Shown here: one piece after another, positions 17,743 through 26,916 of the stretch
Layout of the letters: the number at the start of each line of letters is the position of its first letter
Position numbering within the stretch: position 1 is the first letter of the stretch
From: a virus
DNA: 64,000 nt
Strand: one strand, 5' to 3'
Virus record (IMG/VR): IMGVR_UViG_3300009514_000017
Span: 1-64,000 of that record
The notes under the pieces: model-generated
Seen by the model: only the letters and a program-made list of their open reading frames with translations
Told to the model about the DNA's origin: nothing
Database searches by the model: none
Program-made: the position numbers and the translations under genes

Positions 17743-18093
17743 ATGCCGGTAACCACAGCAGTTGTTAGACGAGTCCTAGCAGACTCCATTAACCTGCTTC
17801 GAAGTGTTGAGGTAGATAGGAGTCTGTCGTCTACTACTCTGGATCATGCCATCCAAGAAGAGATCAAGCTCCTGAAGAGAACTGAAACATCAACCCAGGT
17901 AGATGATTCTGGGCAAACCAGAATTTCTAGATGGGACGAGTTGAATGCTCTCGAGGCCAACTTGGTTAAGGTCGTTGACGAAATAATGAGTGCTGGAACA
18001 GACAAAGAAGCGTTGGCCAAGCTCGGAATTATAGATGAAGAAGAAGCTGATGATCGTGAGCAGAGTGAAGTAGACAACACGGCAGGGGAGTGA
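17743..18093 (+). CDS. Small acidic helical protein (116 aa)
   Basis: ATG 17743 directly follows the previous TAA. The protein is all-helical with an extremely acidic C-terminus (DEEEADDREQSEVDN). No family recognised. Position between two baseplate-region genes and the short spacing suggest an assembly or chaperone-like partner of its neighbours, which is inference. Confidence 0.65.
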   Translation: MPVTTAVVRRVLADSINLLRSVEVDRSLSSTTLDHAIQEEIKLLKRTETSTQVDDSGQTRISRWDELNALEANLVKVVDEIMSAGTDKEALAKLGIIDEEEADDREQSEVDNTAGE

Positions 18094-18094
18094 G

Positions 18095-18739
18095 ATGCAG
18101 GATTACAGAATCACGCTTGCCAAGACTCAACTCCCCTACCACTTTTATGAACCTCTTCGTGGTTTTCGCCCACCATCTATTCGTGTAGTGGGCGAGCGTA
18201 TGCATCAAGCGTTGGAGGTCGTCTACAACGGAATCGTGCAGACTCAGTTCTTTGCGCAATCCAGGAAGAACCTAATCGTCCCAATCCCTAGCAGCCAGAT
18301 TGGGAGGCCACTAAACGAGCTGGTCATCATCTCCACGACGAAGCTGACGTTTGAACCTGCAACCGTTGTCTTCCAACTTTCCAGACCACCACAGATGGTC
18401 AGCGGGATAGATAGGCTGGTTCAGATGTTCCTGATGGAGCTGTTCACGACCCCAGGTTCAGACATCTTCGATCCCAAGTCTGGTGGTGGGGCTCTAGCGC
18501 TAGTCGGCAGAAACAGTGGTGGTGATCGCGGCGCAGTAGTAGGACTCACCAGAGCGGTGGATGCAGCGAAGAGATCGATAGCCAAGAAACAGGCTCAGTT
18601 CAAGAGAGTTCCAAACGAGGAACGTTTACTGTCTGCTACCCTGTCCAACGTTTCGTTCAATAGCTTGGCGTCTGTCCTGTCGGGGCAGATTGAGATAAAG
18701 AACATGTCCGGTCAGTCAGCGACGGTTGGAGTGGGTTGA
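18095..18739 (+). CDS. gp25/W-like baseplate protein, candidate (214 aa)
   Basis: The segment VSGIDRLVQMFLMELFTTPGSDIFDPKSGGG (about residues 105-135) has the layout of gp25/gpW-type baseplate wedge proteins: a helix ending in L-T-x-PG, then F-DP-x-x-G. In contractile tails these join the baseplate to the tube and sheath. The protein is longer than usual and has an N-terminal extension and a basic helix (AAKRSIAKKQAQFKRVPNEERL). GGGGAGTGAG precedes ATG 18095, and the next gene encodes the gpJ-like protein, its usual partner. Confidence 0.6.
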   Translation: MQDYRITLAKTQLPYHFYEPLRGFRPPSIRVVGERMHQALEVVYNGIVQTQFFAQSRKNLIVPIPSSQIGRPLNELVIISTTKLTFEPATVVFQLSRPPQMVSGIDRLVQMFLMELFTTPGSDIFDPKSGGGALALVGRNSGGDRGAVVGLTRAVDAAKRSIAKKQAQFKRVPNEERLLSATLSNVSFNSLASVLSGQIEIKNMSGQSATVGVG

Positions 18740-21700
18740 TGCCATCATCAGACGAAATCAGAACGTTCATCGAGGACCGACTTCAGGCTCTCGACCCGTC
18801 GATATCGTTGGAGTCGGGATCGAGAGCACAGACGGATTTCGTCGAGCCAGTCCTTACTTTTCTAGGCACTGATCCGTTCGAGACCGACATTGAGGCGTTC
18901 ATTGTAGACAGGTTCTCTCAAGAGTTTCCTGACATCTACTCAGGAGACCCCAGCGTCGTATCGGATGTGTTTGCCAAGCCACTACAGTTGATGCTCGAGC
19001 CGTTCAAGCGTGGCGTCAACATCTTGAAGCTACAGCAATCACTGGCAGACCCAGACCTGTTGACAACGGATTCAACGGAATCCTTGGCGGCGAACTTCTT
19101 CTTTGAGAGGACAGCAGGATCTAGGGCTACTGGAACAGCACGGGTCAAGTTCCCAGTGCCAAAGAACGATGAGTTTGAGGTAACGACTCGGTTCTATTCC
19201 AGTGGCGGGTTGAACTTCTATCCGACTGCACCACTCAGTATCTCTGCCGAAGAAATGATCTTCAATCGAGATGGCAGCCTCTTCTATGTTGATGTTCCTG
19301 TCCAAGCAGAGGAGGAGGGGGACGAGTACAACATAGGAGTTGATGAGCTGACGGGCGTGGACGGCGTGTCTGGAGTTGCTGCTGTCACCAACTTGAAGAA
19401 GTTCAGCAGCGGGGCAGTACGTCTAGACAACGCTGCGTTCGTAGACCAGACGAAGGAGATGTTGAACGAGAGGTCTCTGAACACCAGACGTGGTGCTCGA
19501 GCCCGTCTACTACAGGAGTTCCAGAACGACACGAGAGCAATCCAGGTCATAGGCGCAGGCGACGTTGAGATGCAGCGCGACATACTAGTTGCGACATCTC
19601 CAGGCCACTCTTGGATCACCGGGTCCGTGTCTTTGTATAACAACCTCGCTCTTGTACAGGCTCGCATCATAGACGGTGAAGAGGACGACGCACCTGCGGC
19701 TGAGGACACGCTGTTCCTCTATTTGAATTCCACTAGCTATCCATCATTAGATCAGGATGACAGGCTGGTAGAGCTAACCGTAGAGAGTCTGGTTTCTGGC
19801 CCACTTGCGGACGCAGGGACTGGGTTTCAGCAAGCCTATCTCGTCACTTGGTCAGGGGACTTCCCGACTGGTGTAACGCAGGGAACGCCTGCTCCTGGTG
19901 GGTGGGTAAACGGGCAATCGTTCGAGGGAGGATTCAGGAAGCCGGGCAACGTTCGAGTTTCATCGCTGCCAGACATTGGCGCTGTCTCCCCGGCGTTGTC
20001 CGTCCCGAATGGTGAGACTCACGTCTACGGCCACACGGATGTCTACGTGCGACCGATTTTGCAAGAGGATGCCTATATAACCCTTGATACACTGTCTGAC
20101 TCTTCACCTCTCGTGGAGCGTTCGACTCTTGATACGAATGGTGCGGGATCACCAGCGAACCGTGTAGTTGACAGCGCCAGCTTCGATTTTGCTGGAGCAG
20201 GGGTTGAAGCTGGACATCTCATCATCATCGACAGTGGTGAAACGGATGAGGGCGTCTACACGATTCAGGAGGTGACAGCAGCAGGTGCTGGTGCTCCTTA
20301 CTACCTCTACCTGACTGAAGACCTGACTGTGTCCCAGTCCGGGTTGCGCTACAAGATTCTGTCCAACATCAGGATCGATCCGTTCGACGTCACGGTGAGC
20401 AAGTTCCCGTTCGGCAGCGTCCTGGCAAACGATCTGTCTACTCAGGTCGGCTCCAACCTACTCACCCTGTCTACGAACGACATGCTCAGTTACTCGGTCG
20501 AGGTTGGTGACACGATCAAGCTGACCAGCGGCAACGATAAGGGTGAATACACGATCACGGCATTCGATTCGGTGCTTGGTGGACGGGGTCTGATTACAGA
20601 CCAGGTAATGGGTGCAACTGCTTCAGGCATCACCTATGAGGTCTTCAAGCCATTGGATTCATTGCAGAATCCTCTGGTTCGCATCAAGCAGATCTTGCTC
20701 CTAGATTCCAGCGGGCAGTCAACTGGAGTTTCTATTCCACCGGCACAACCGCTTGGAGCCAAACCTACTTCGGATTTCACTTCGGCGAAGATCAGAAAGG
20801 CCAGCACTAGAAGAACTGGATACGTTCTCCCAGACATCGAGGATTCCTATTTCACCAAGTGGGTGGAGTGGTCGGTATTAGAGACTGCCGCCGATGCTTC
20901 TGGAACCAGGTACTCAGCTGGTATTGATTCTGTGTCGCCTGTAACGACTGGGTCTGCAAGCACATATCAGGCTGTCCTCTTCCCAGACACTGGACCAACC
21001 GAGTCCGAATTCGACTTCCACGGAAACGCAGTAGGTGGTGGCGAGGCTCAAGGGAAATGCTCCTGGTTCATAGCACCAGCAGAGTCAACGGATGAGACCG
21101 TCAATTATCCACCGATAGATGAGCCGAAGCAGGGGGAGTGCCTGACGATCAAGAATGGTCCCAACGCCGGCAGCTATCTCATCAAGCAGGTGTACAAATT
21201 CAAGAGGTTGGTTGCCACAACTGACTATGAAGTTTGGGACTATTTCATTCAGATCTATGGCGAGTTCCCCGTTGATGTTTTCAAAAGCCTCATCGACTTC
21301 ATAAACGAGACTGGGGTCAAAGCATCACTGGATATTTCAGTCCCGGCGAGTGCATCCTTCGACACCGTCATCGAGGCGACATACGCAGGGGTTCCAGGCA
21401 ACGCTATCAGTTTAGCAACTGTTGCAGATGGGACTGGGGCTGGAAGTCTGACAAGATCTGGAACTGCGTTCACATTCCATTATGACTCTGGAGTGACACT
21501 GGTCTCAGAATTCGAGGATGCAGTTGATGCGTTGACTGGTGATGACGATCTAATTGCCGTCAGGACAGTTGGAACATCTCCAAGTTATGCGTTGGCGAGC
21601 GGTAGTGGTGATACGTTTGGTACAACCCTACTGACTGGAGGAACCAGTATAGTCTCGGAGCTACCACTGGATGCCTCTTCTAGTGACATAGATTGGCCAG

Positions 21701-23637
21701 GTACATTCATAGGGACAGGAAGCAGTATCTTTGATCAGTTTGGCGCAAGGTTGAATACAGTCCTGACTTCCACCTATTCGATCACGTCTCCAGCTGCCGC
21801 AGCCATACAGACTATCGTCGCTGGCTTGACTCAGTGCTCCTACGAATGGGGTGACCCTGCTCGTGGAGTCTTGAGGACGTACTTCGAAGAGCCGACGTTC
21901 TTCGAGATGGTGACGGGTGGGGCAGATGGTTCAACGGAGTTTCAATACACCAACTCGTCTAGTGAGGTCATCAAGTTCTGGCCCGACCCTAACAGATACA
22001 CCAAGTACGAGTTGATTCCTGGAAGACTGATAGGAGATGTAGATCCTACCGACTACCGTCGTGACCTAGATGCATCCAGTCCTACTGCTCCCGAGTTTAC
22101 AGACACTGATGAACCAACCATGTTCCAGACCGGAATCAAGGTTGGCGATGTCCTGTCTGTACACGAGGAGGTGGTGGCCACTGGATATGGAACTCCATCC
22201 TATGGGCTTACTGGAGTTCAGCTGTTGCAGGGCTCCAATCAACTGACGGCACCATCATCAGCAGGCTCTCCGTTCTCTGCCGCCCTGGTTGGCACCTACG
22301 TCTTCATCGAAGAGGGGGTGGACAAGGGTGGATACGTCGTCACCGAATATGTTGATGCCAACAACATCAAGATCAGTCATACAGCAACGGAAACGACTCC
22401 AACCATTGTTGAACAGGCTTCTGAGGCGGCCAGCGGCACAGCCAAGTTTGGAACCAGTGGTTCAAACATCAAGGTTACGAGGTCGTCAGGAACCTTCGCA
22501 GCGGGAGATGTTGGCAGATACATTACTGTGTACGGAGTCGATTACAACGACAATGGCTCATGGAAAATTGAGTCCTTAGAAGATGCTGATGCCACCGCTG
22601 TTTGTACCTTGGTTGGTACGACCAAGGCGTGGGATAACTCTGTTGCTTTCAGGTGGGTCACTACTGCGGCTCCAAGCTCTGCTCCAACCAATCCCAGTGC
22701 AGGAGGTGGGGACACTGAGCTAGTAGCTCTCAGACCCGTTAGATTCTACGAGGGGACTCCGCAGGATTTCACCATTACCGCAGTTCCAGACTTCGACGAC
22801 CTCTCTACCTCCAGTGTCACAATAGGTGCAGGGCTGAGTGATGGATTCATGCAGCCCTACAGGATCTACAGGACGAATATTCGTAGGGTGACCCCATCCG
22901 AGATGGATGTTAACCAGGACGACTCCCTGTACTTCGTTGACTCTGAAGTTTTGTCTCTGTCTCCGGGAGTGGACGCCAACATCATCGAAGACACATACCT
23001 AACTCTCAAGGATGACACCTTCACCACTATTGGGTTCTCTCACAACGTCACAGACCCCGCCTTGACATACTCCACCAAGGAAACTGGAACGCTAGATCTA
23101 CCGATCAAGCTGTTGCCAGTGGGGAGTGAAGACAAGCCAGGGAACTACGTAGACCTTCCGAATAGCCCAATCCAGATCCAGTATGAGAGGTCTAGCCTAG
23201 TCTCTGACTTCCAGGACTTGTTGGATTCGGCGCAAGACAGAATCACATCAGCCAACTTCCTAGCTAGACACTTCCTCCCGGCCTACATCTCTTATGATGC
23301 TACCTATAACGGAGGATCCGTATCCTCAACTGTCGCCAAGAAGATTATCGAGTACATCGACACCCTGCCCATAGAGACGGCGATTGACGTCTCTGAAATT
23401 CAGGACATCATCTCCAAGAACAGTGGAGATGTTGATACTCCAACCAAAGTCATCTCGATCATCCATGATTGGAGCAGGGTCAGATGGGTCGAGCTGAACG
23501 AGAACGAACTTGGTGGGACCACGACCAAAGTTCCATATGATGGAACGGCAAGGGTGTCGTTCTACAGGCCGGGACCAGACGTCTCGGATGAAGACACCAT
23601 CCCAGCTGGTGAGAGGATCAATCTGACACGAGAGTAG
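18739..23637 (+). CDS. Baseplate J-like protein, greatly enlarged (1632 aa)
   Basis: The N-terminal 350 residues follow the gpJ/gp47 baseplate pattern. A helical start is followed by FFFERTAGSRATGTARVKF, a set of strands, and EYNIGVDELTGVDGVSGVAAVTN. A helical domain rich in Arg follows (FVDQTKEMLNERSLNTRRGARA). These proteins form the baseplate wedge with gp25. The rest (about 400-1480) is an unusually long chain of beta modules, including several GD.I.I....G.Y.I modules and a FDTVIEATYAGVPGNAISLA module. The C-terminus returns to helical baseplate-like sequence. Typical gpJ proteins are 300-400 residues, so this is roughly four times larger. Confidence 0.7.
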   Translation: MPSSDEIRTFIEDRLQALDPSISLESGSRAQTDFVEPVLTFLGTDPFETDIEAFIVDRFSQEFPDIYSGDPSVVSDVFAKPLQLMLEPFKRGVNILKLQQSLADPDLLTTDSTESLAANFFFERTAGSRATGTARVKFPVPKNDEFEVTTRFYSSGGLNFYPTAPLSISAEEMIFNRDGSLFYVDVPVQAEEEGDEYNIGVDELTGVDGVSGVAAVTNLKKFSSGAVRLDNAAFVDQTKEMLNERSLNTRRGARARLLQEFQNDTRAIQVIGAGDVEMQRDILVATSPGHSWITGSVSLYNNLALVQARIIDGEEDDAPAAEDTLFLYLNSTSYPSLDQDDRLVELTVESLVSGPLADAGTGFQQAYLVTWSGDFPTGVTQGTPAPGGWVNGQSFEGGFRKPGNVRVSSLPDIGAVSPALSVPNGETHVYGHTDVYVRPILQEDAYITLDTLSDSSPLVERSTLDTNGAGSPANRVVDSASFDFAGAGVEAGHLIIIDSGETDEGVYTIQEVTAAGAGAPYYLYLTEDLTVSQSGLRYKILSNIRIDPFDVTVSKFPFGSVLANDLSTQVGSNLLTLSTNDMLSYSVEVGDTIKLTSGNDKGEYTITAFDSVLGGRGLITDQVMGATASGITYEVFKPLDSLQNPLVRIKQILLLDSSGQSTGVSIPPAQPLGAKPTSDFTSAKIRKASTRRTGYVLPDIEDSYFTKWVEWSVLETAADASGTRYSAGIDSVSPVTTGSASTYQAVLFPDTGPTESEFDFHGNAVGGGEAQGKCSWFIAPAESTDETVNYPPIDEPKQGECLTIKNGPNAGSYLIKQVYKFKRLVATTDYEVWDYFIQIYGEFPVDVFKSLIDFINETGVKASLDISVPASASFDTVIEATYAGVPGNAISLATVADGTGAGSLTRSGTAFTFHYDSGVTLVSEFEDAVDALTGDDDLIAVRTVGTSPSYALASGSGDTFGTTLLTGGTSIVSELPLDASSSDIDWPGTFIGTGSSIFDQFGARLNTVLTSTYSITSPAAAAIQTIVAGLTQCSYEWGDPARGVLRTYFEEPTFFEMVTGGADGSTEFQYTNSSSEVIKFWPDPNRYTKYELIPGRLIGDVDPTDYRRDLDASSPTAPEFTDTDEPTMFQTGIKVGDVLSVHEEVVATGYGTPSYGLTGVQLLQGSNQLTAPSSAGSPFSAALVGTYVFIEEGVDKGGYVVTEYVDANNIKISHTATETTPTIVEQASEAASGTAKFGTSGSNIKVTRSSGTFAAGDVGRYITVYGVDYNDNGSWKIESLEDADATAVCTLVGTTKAWDNSVAFRWVTTAAPSSAPTNPSAGGGDTELVALRPVRFYEGTPQDFTITAVPDFDDLSTSSVTIGAGLSDGFMQPYRIYRTNIRRVTPSEMDVNQDDSLYFVDSEVLSLSPGVDANIIEDTYLTLKDDTFTTIGFSHNVTDPALTYSTKETGTLDLPIKLLPVGSEDKPGNYVDLPNSPIQIQYERSSLVSDFQDLLDSAQDRITSANFLARHFLPAYISYDATYNGGSVSSTVAKKIIEYIDTLPIETAIDVSEIQDIISKNSGDVDTPTKVISIIHDWSRVRWVELNENELGGTTTKVPYDGTARVSFYRPGPDVSDEDTIPAGERINLTRE

Positions 23638-23899
23638 GCGAACGCAGGACCGTAAACGAGTATGGGTCAAACTCTACATGGCACGACTGACAAACAGCTA
23701 CCTTGTTGGACAAAATCTTGCCATCGGAGAAAGGGTTCTCCGGGTTGGTCCTGCTCTCGATGGACGAAGCACTACACGCAGGGCAGGTGAGCTTGGAGAG
23801 AGAAGCCTGCTCCTCTGCTTTTGCGGGAGTGAGGATGTCCTCTTGACCCTCCAGGAGCTCCCAAATCCTGGAGGCAGGCATGGTCTTGATACCTGGCAT
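23618..23899 (-). CDS. Zinc-ribbon protein encoded antisense inside the tail operon (93 aa)
   Basis: Read on the minus strand, ATG 23899 has GGAGGG 9-10 nt upstream. The product begins MPGIKTMPASRIWELLEGQ and then carries CPAC (about residues 42-45) and CQSC (about 74-77), a two-knuckle zinc ribbon. The plus-strand frame over the same stretch lacks coherent composition. Its last 20 bases overlap the end of the gpJ-like gene on the other strand. A small DNA- or RNA-binding role is possible. It is the only minus-strand gene I see within 36 kb of plus-strand genes. Confidence 0.7.
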   Translation of the reverse strand: MPGIKTMPASRIWELLEGQEDILTPAKAEEQASLSKLTCPACSASSIESRTNPENPFSDGKILSNKVAVCQSCHVEFDPYSFTVLRSPTLVSD

Positions 23900-23958
23900 T
23901 CGTTGACCCTCCAGTCTGCTGACCAATATACTGCCACCCGCTTAGAAAGGGTGAAAGC

Positions 23959-26916
23959 GTGACCATCAGACTGTCAAATACGAGGCCCGGAGACAACGAG
24001 TATTCCGTTCCTCCAGAGGGTCAGTTCCGTATGACCCTAGCTTCCAAGCGAGAGTTGGTCAACGTCAGGACATCCAAGATTTTGGTTGGTAGTACGGCCA
24101 TAGACTTCGATGGATCTACACTACCAGAGGTTGACGCTAACGTAACGACTGGAGGTGTGACTGTCGAGGTCAAGACTCCAGAGAGAAAGACCCCAGTCAA
24201 CGCAAACACTACTCGAGCAATAGTCTCATCCAATCTCAGGATTACGAAGAACACGAACGATGATGCAGATACCGGAATTTATGAGGTCACTGCTCCGATT
24301 TCCGAGTTCGAGGATGGAGAGTCTGGGGTAGGAGCAGCTCTGTACGTCAAGTTCCAGGTCAACCCATCCACCTGGAATACGTTCAGTCCAGGCTGGTGCA
24401 GCCTGACAGACATGGCATGTCCATTCTTCCAACTCGAGTATGGTCCCTTGAACACAGCTCTGTCTGTATTGTTCCGGGACAATAGCGGAGATGGATCTCT
24501 TGTAGTAGGGGGCCCAGAGCAGACGGCAGGTTCTGCTAGACCAGATCAAGCCGAGGTCACAGACTCGTCGTTTCCTTGGTTCACACTCGCCGACGGAACG
24601 ACGGTTCACTTGTGGATTGTCTTCGACTTAGGTGAGTCTAGTGCTCGGGTCTATGCGGCAGAGGATGGGCAGGATTTCATCCTCATGTCGACTCACGACA
24701 TCGGTGACCTGTCTGTATTTCCTGTTGCTGGTCAGCATCAGAACTTTCGTGCTGCTGCTTCCAACGTAGTTCGCGCCTACTTCGGAAATGCTGGTAGGGT
24801 CGGAGACGTTCTCGACATCGAGGATTGGTTCCTCCTACCGTACACGTTTTTCCCAGTCAGCATTACGAACCAGTCCCTATCTGGGACTGGAACGGACATA
24901 ACCGGGAACAGTCCTGTTCAATACAAGCCTCTTGATAGAAAGGAGCCAGACGCAGATCTCGGTGGCTGGTATCCGTTCAAGTCTGGAACTTCGGTAAGGC
25001 CAGTTCCAAAGTTCGTGAACAAGGGTGGCTTTGCCAAGAAGCCTCACTACCTGAAAGTCACCAGGGAAGATACGGGCGAGGTAGCTTACGCGAGGAAGAT
25101 AGATCAGTTCGATGAGTCCTTCGGAAGCACCAAGCTCACCACAGGCGCGATGATAGAGATGACTGCCAGGGCAACCATCAGGTCTGCTTATGGCATCTCA
25201 TCAATGATGGGGATCGAGCTGGACGATGGAGCAGATCTGTTCAGGGCCTTGATCTTGGACGATGGACAGTTCTGTTTTCTGATCGACCCTCTCAGACACA
25301 GCCTGGACTCTGGCTACAGCTTGTCTGGAGTAGCTCACCCACTGGAGATTGAGCATACCTACAGGCTGTTGGTGGACAAGCTTCATGATGAGATCTGCCT
25401 GTTCGTTGACGACATCGATACCCCGGAAACGATCTTGCCACTGTCTGCGGCCCCAGCTTTTGGAACCAGTGCAAGAGCTTTGTTTGGTCACATCCTAAAC
25501 GTAAACACGGATTGTGATCTGGAAATCTCGAGAGTGTTTCTGGCTGAGTCGTTCAGGTCGTGGGATGGGAGATTTGGGATTCTCCCTCAGTCACCAGCTC
25601 AAGACTCAAGAACTAGGATGTCTCTGTACTCCCCAGTTGACTGGATGGATGGGGACCAGGACAGCGTTCGCCTAAACGCCACCGGTTCTTATGGTTCAAG
25701 AGTGACCATGAGTAGAATTGACAATGAGTTCTGTTCTGACTCAAACGCCTTTGTAGATTTCCGGATGATGATAGTTAGCCATTCCGGTGCAGACAACGAG
25801 CGAGGGGCTATCGGAACGACTGGAGTCGAAGTAGATATGGGTTTCATCAGCCCAGACCCCACAGTTGCTAATGTACAGAGTGTTAGATTGCTGTTCGTGA
25901 ATGCAGGTGCTTACGGAAGAAAAGCCTGTTTCGCTTTTGAAGACTATACGGATTCAGACTTTACAGAGCAGACCGCAAACGGGAGGAAGTACTCCATAGA
26001 CGTGGACTGGACTGACTTCCACTCCTACAGAATCCTATATAGAACCGGTGTGGCTCTCGAGCTGTACATAGATGACTTCGAGACCCCAGCAATGCAGATA
26101 CTGTGGGGTGTGGGTGGTTTCGGACTGAGCACAGGCTTCGTCTACAACGGTTTGGAGCTTGGCCATATCGATGGTAGCAGGCTGTCAGATAGTGAGTGGA
26201 TGCACATAAGGTGGGGATCTGGCTACGGCGTAGACGTTGGAATGAGACCAGAATTCCCAGCCAGCACTCTGGAAGATTATCTGCTGAATGGTAAGTCTAT
26301 CATCGCCGGTGGAGCCACTGAAACAGCATTGCTATCTTATCAGCTCTCGAGCTCAATTCCAGAAGGCTACTCCATATCTGACAGCGATACTCTTCTTGTG
26401 TCTGTTGATGGTGGCGGAGCCCAGACGGTAACTTTCACTGGAACTGCTGCTAGGCTGTCGAAGACTGGTCTATCTCTAGGGTTCCCGTTGAGTGGAACCT
26501 TGGTCTACTCGATTGATGGAGATAGAAACCAGACGGTGACAATAACGGCGGCTGCTGATTACGCAGACCTGGCCGCACAAGTGGATGCAGGTCTAAGCAA
26601 CGCAACTGCTACTGATAACTCTTCCACTGAGCTACATGTAGACTCAGAAATTCTAGGGAGCACGTCTAGTGTCTCGGTTGTTGATGGTACTCTTCTCTCC
26701 ACCATTTACGCCGCCCCGGATTCGGATTCTGGAACTGGTAACATGCCAAACCTGGATGACGCTTCTGCGGATGAAGTTGCATCTGTAATATCATCCGCTC
26801 TGACTGGGGCTAGTGCTTTGAGACAAAACAGCACCATCATCATCTCAAGTGATACAGGTCTGGGTGGTACAATTGTGGTAACTGGTGGAACTGCTCAGGC
26901 AGCACTGGGGTTCTAG
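23959..26916 (+). CDS. Lectin-like tail/receptor-binding protein (985 aa)
   Basis: GTG 23959 follows AAGGGTGA. Residues about 100-300, 380-530 and 560-760 have the strand pattern of concanavalin/LamG-type jelly rolls: repeated F.LEYG, LWIVFDLGESSARVY, HTYRLLVDKLHDEICLFVDD, and FHSYRILYRTGVALELYIDD, where Y-R/L-x-x-x..L-Y/F-V/I-DD is the common core. This suggests carbohydrate binding. The C-terminal 180 residues carry two or three hook-like modules (TLLVSVDGGGAQTVTFTGT, TLVYSIDGDRNQTVTIT, then IIISSDTGLGGTIVV). Likely an adhesin near the baseplate. Confidence 0.75.
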   Translation: MTIRLSNTRPGDNEYSVPPEGQFRMTLASKRELVNVRTSKILVGSTAIDFDGSTLPEVDANVTTGGVTVEVKTPERKTPVNANTTRAIVSSNLRITKNTNDDADTGIYEVTAPISEFEDGESGVGAALYVKFQVNPSTWNTFSPGWCSLTDMACPFFQLEYGPLNTALSVLFRDNSGDGSLVVGGPEQTAGSARPDQAEVTDSSFPWFTLADGTTVHLWIVFDLGESSARVYAAEDGQDFILMSTHDIGDLSVFPVAGQHQNFRAAASNVVRAYFGNAGRVGDVLDIEDWFLLPYTFFPVSITNQSLSGTGTDITGNSPVQYKPLDRKEPDADLGGWYPFKSGTSVRPVPKFVNKGGFAKKPHYLKVTREDTGEVAYARKIDQFDESFGSTKLTTGAMIEMTARATIRSAYGISSMMGIELDDGADLFRALILDDGQFCFLIDPLRHSLDSGYSLSGVAHPLEIEHTYRLLVDKLHDEICLFVDDIDTPETILPLSAAPAFGTSARALFGHILNVNTDCDLEISRVFLAESFRSWDGRFGILPQSPAQDSRTRMSLYSPVDWMDGDQDSVRLNATGSYGSRVTMSRIDNEFCSDSNAFVDFRMMIVSHSGADNERGAIGTTGVEVDMGFISPDPTVANVQSVRLLFVNAGAYGRKACFAFEDYTDSDFTEQTANGRKYSIDVDWTDFHSYRILYRTGVALELYIDDFETPAMQILWGVGGFGLSTGFVYNGLELGHIDGSRLSDSEWMHIRWGSGYGVDVGMRPEFPASTLEDYLLNGKSIIAGGATETALLSYQLSSSIPEGYSISDSDTLLVSVDGGGAQTVTFTGTAARLSKTGLSLGFPLSGTLVYSIDGDRNQTVTITAAADYADLAAQVDAGLSNATATDNSSTELHVDSEILGSTSSVSVVDGTLLSTIYAAPDSDSGTGNMPNLDDASADEVASVISSALTGASALRQNSTIIISSDTGLGGTIVVTGGTAQAALGF

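Noticed and set aside
23678-23962. Plus-strand 94-residue frame between the gpJ-like and lectin-like genes
   Set aside because: The minus strand encodes a zinc ribbon with a strong ribosome site over the same bases; the plus frame lacks recognisable features.
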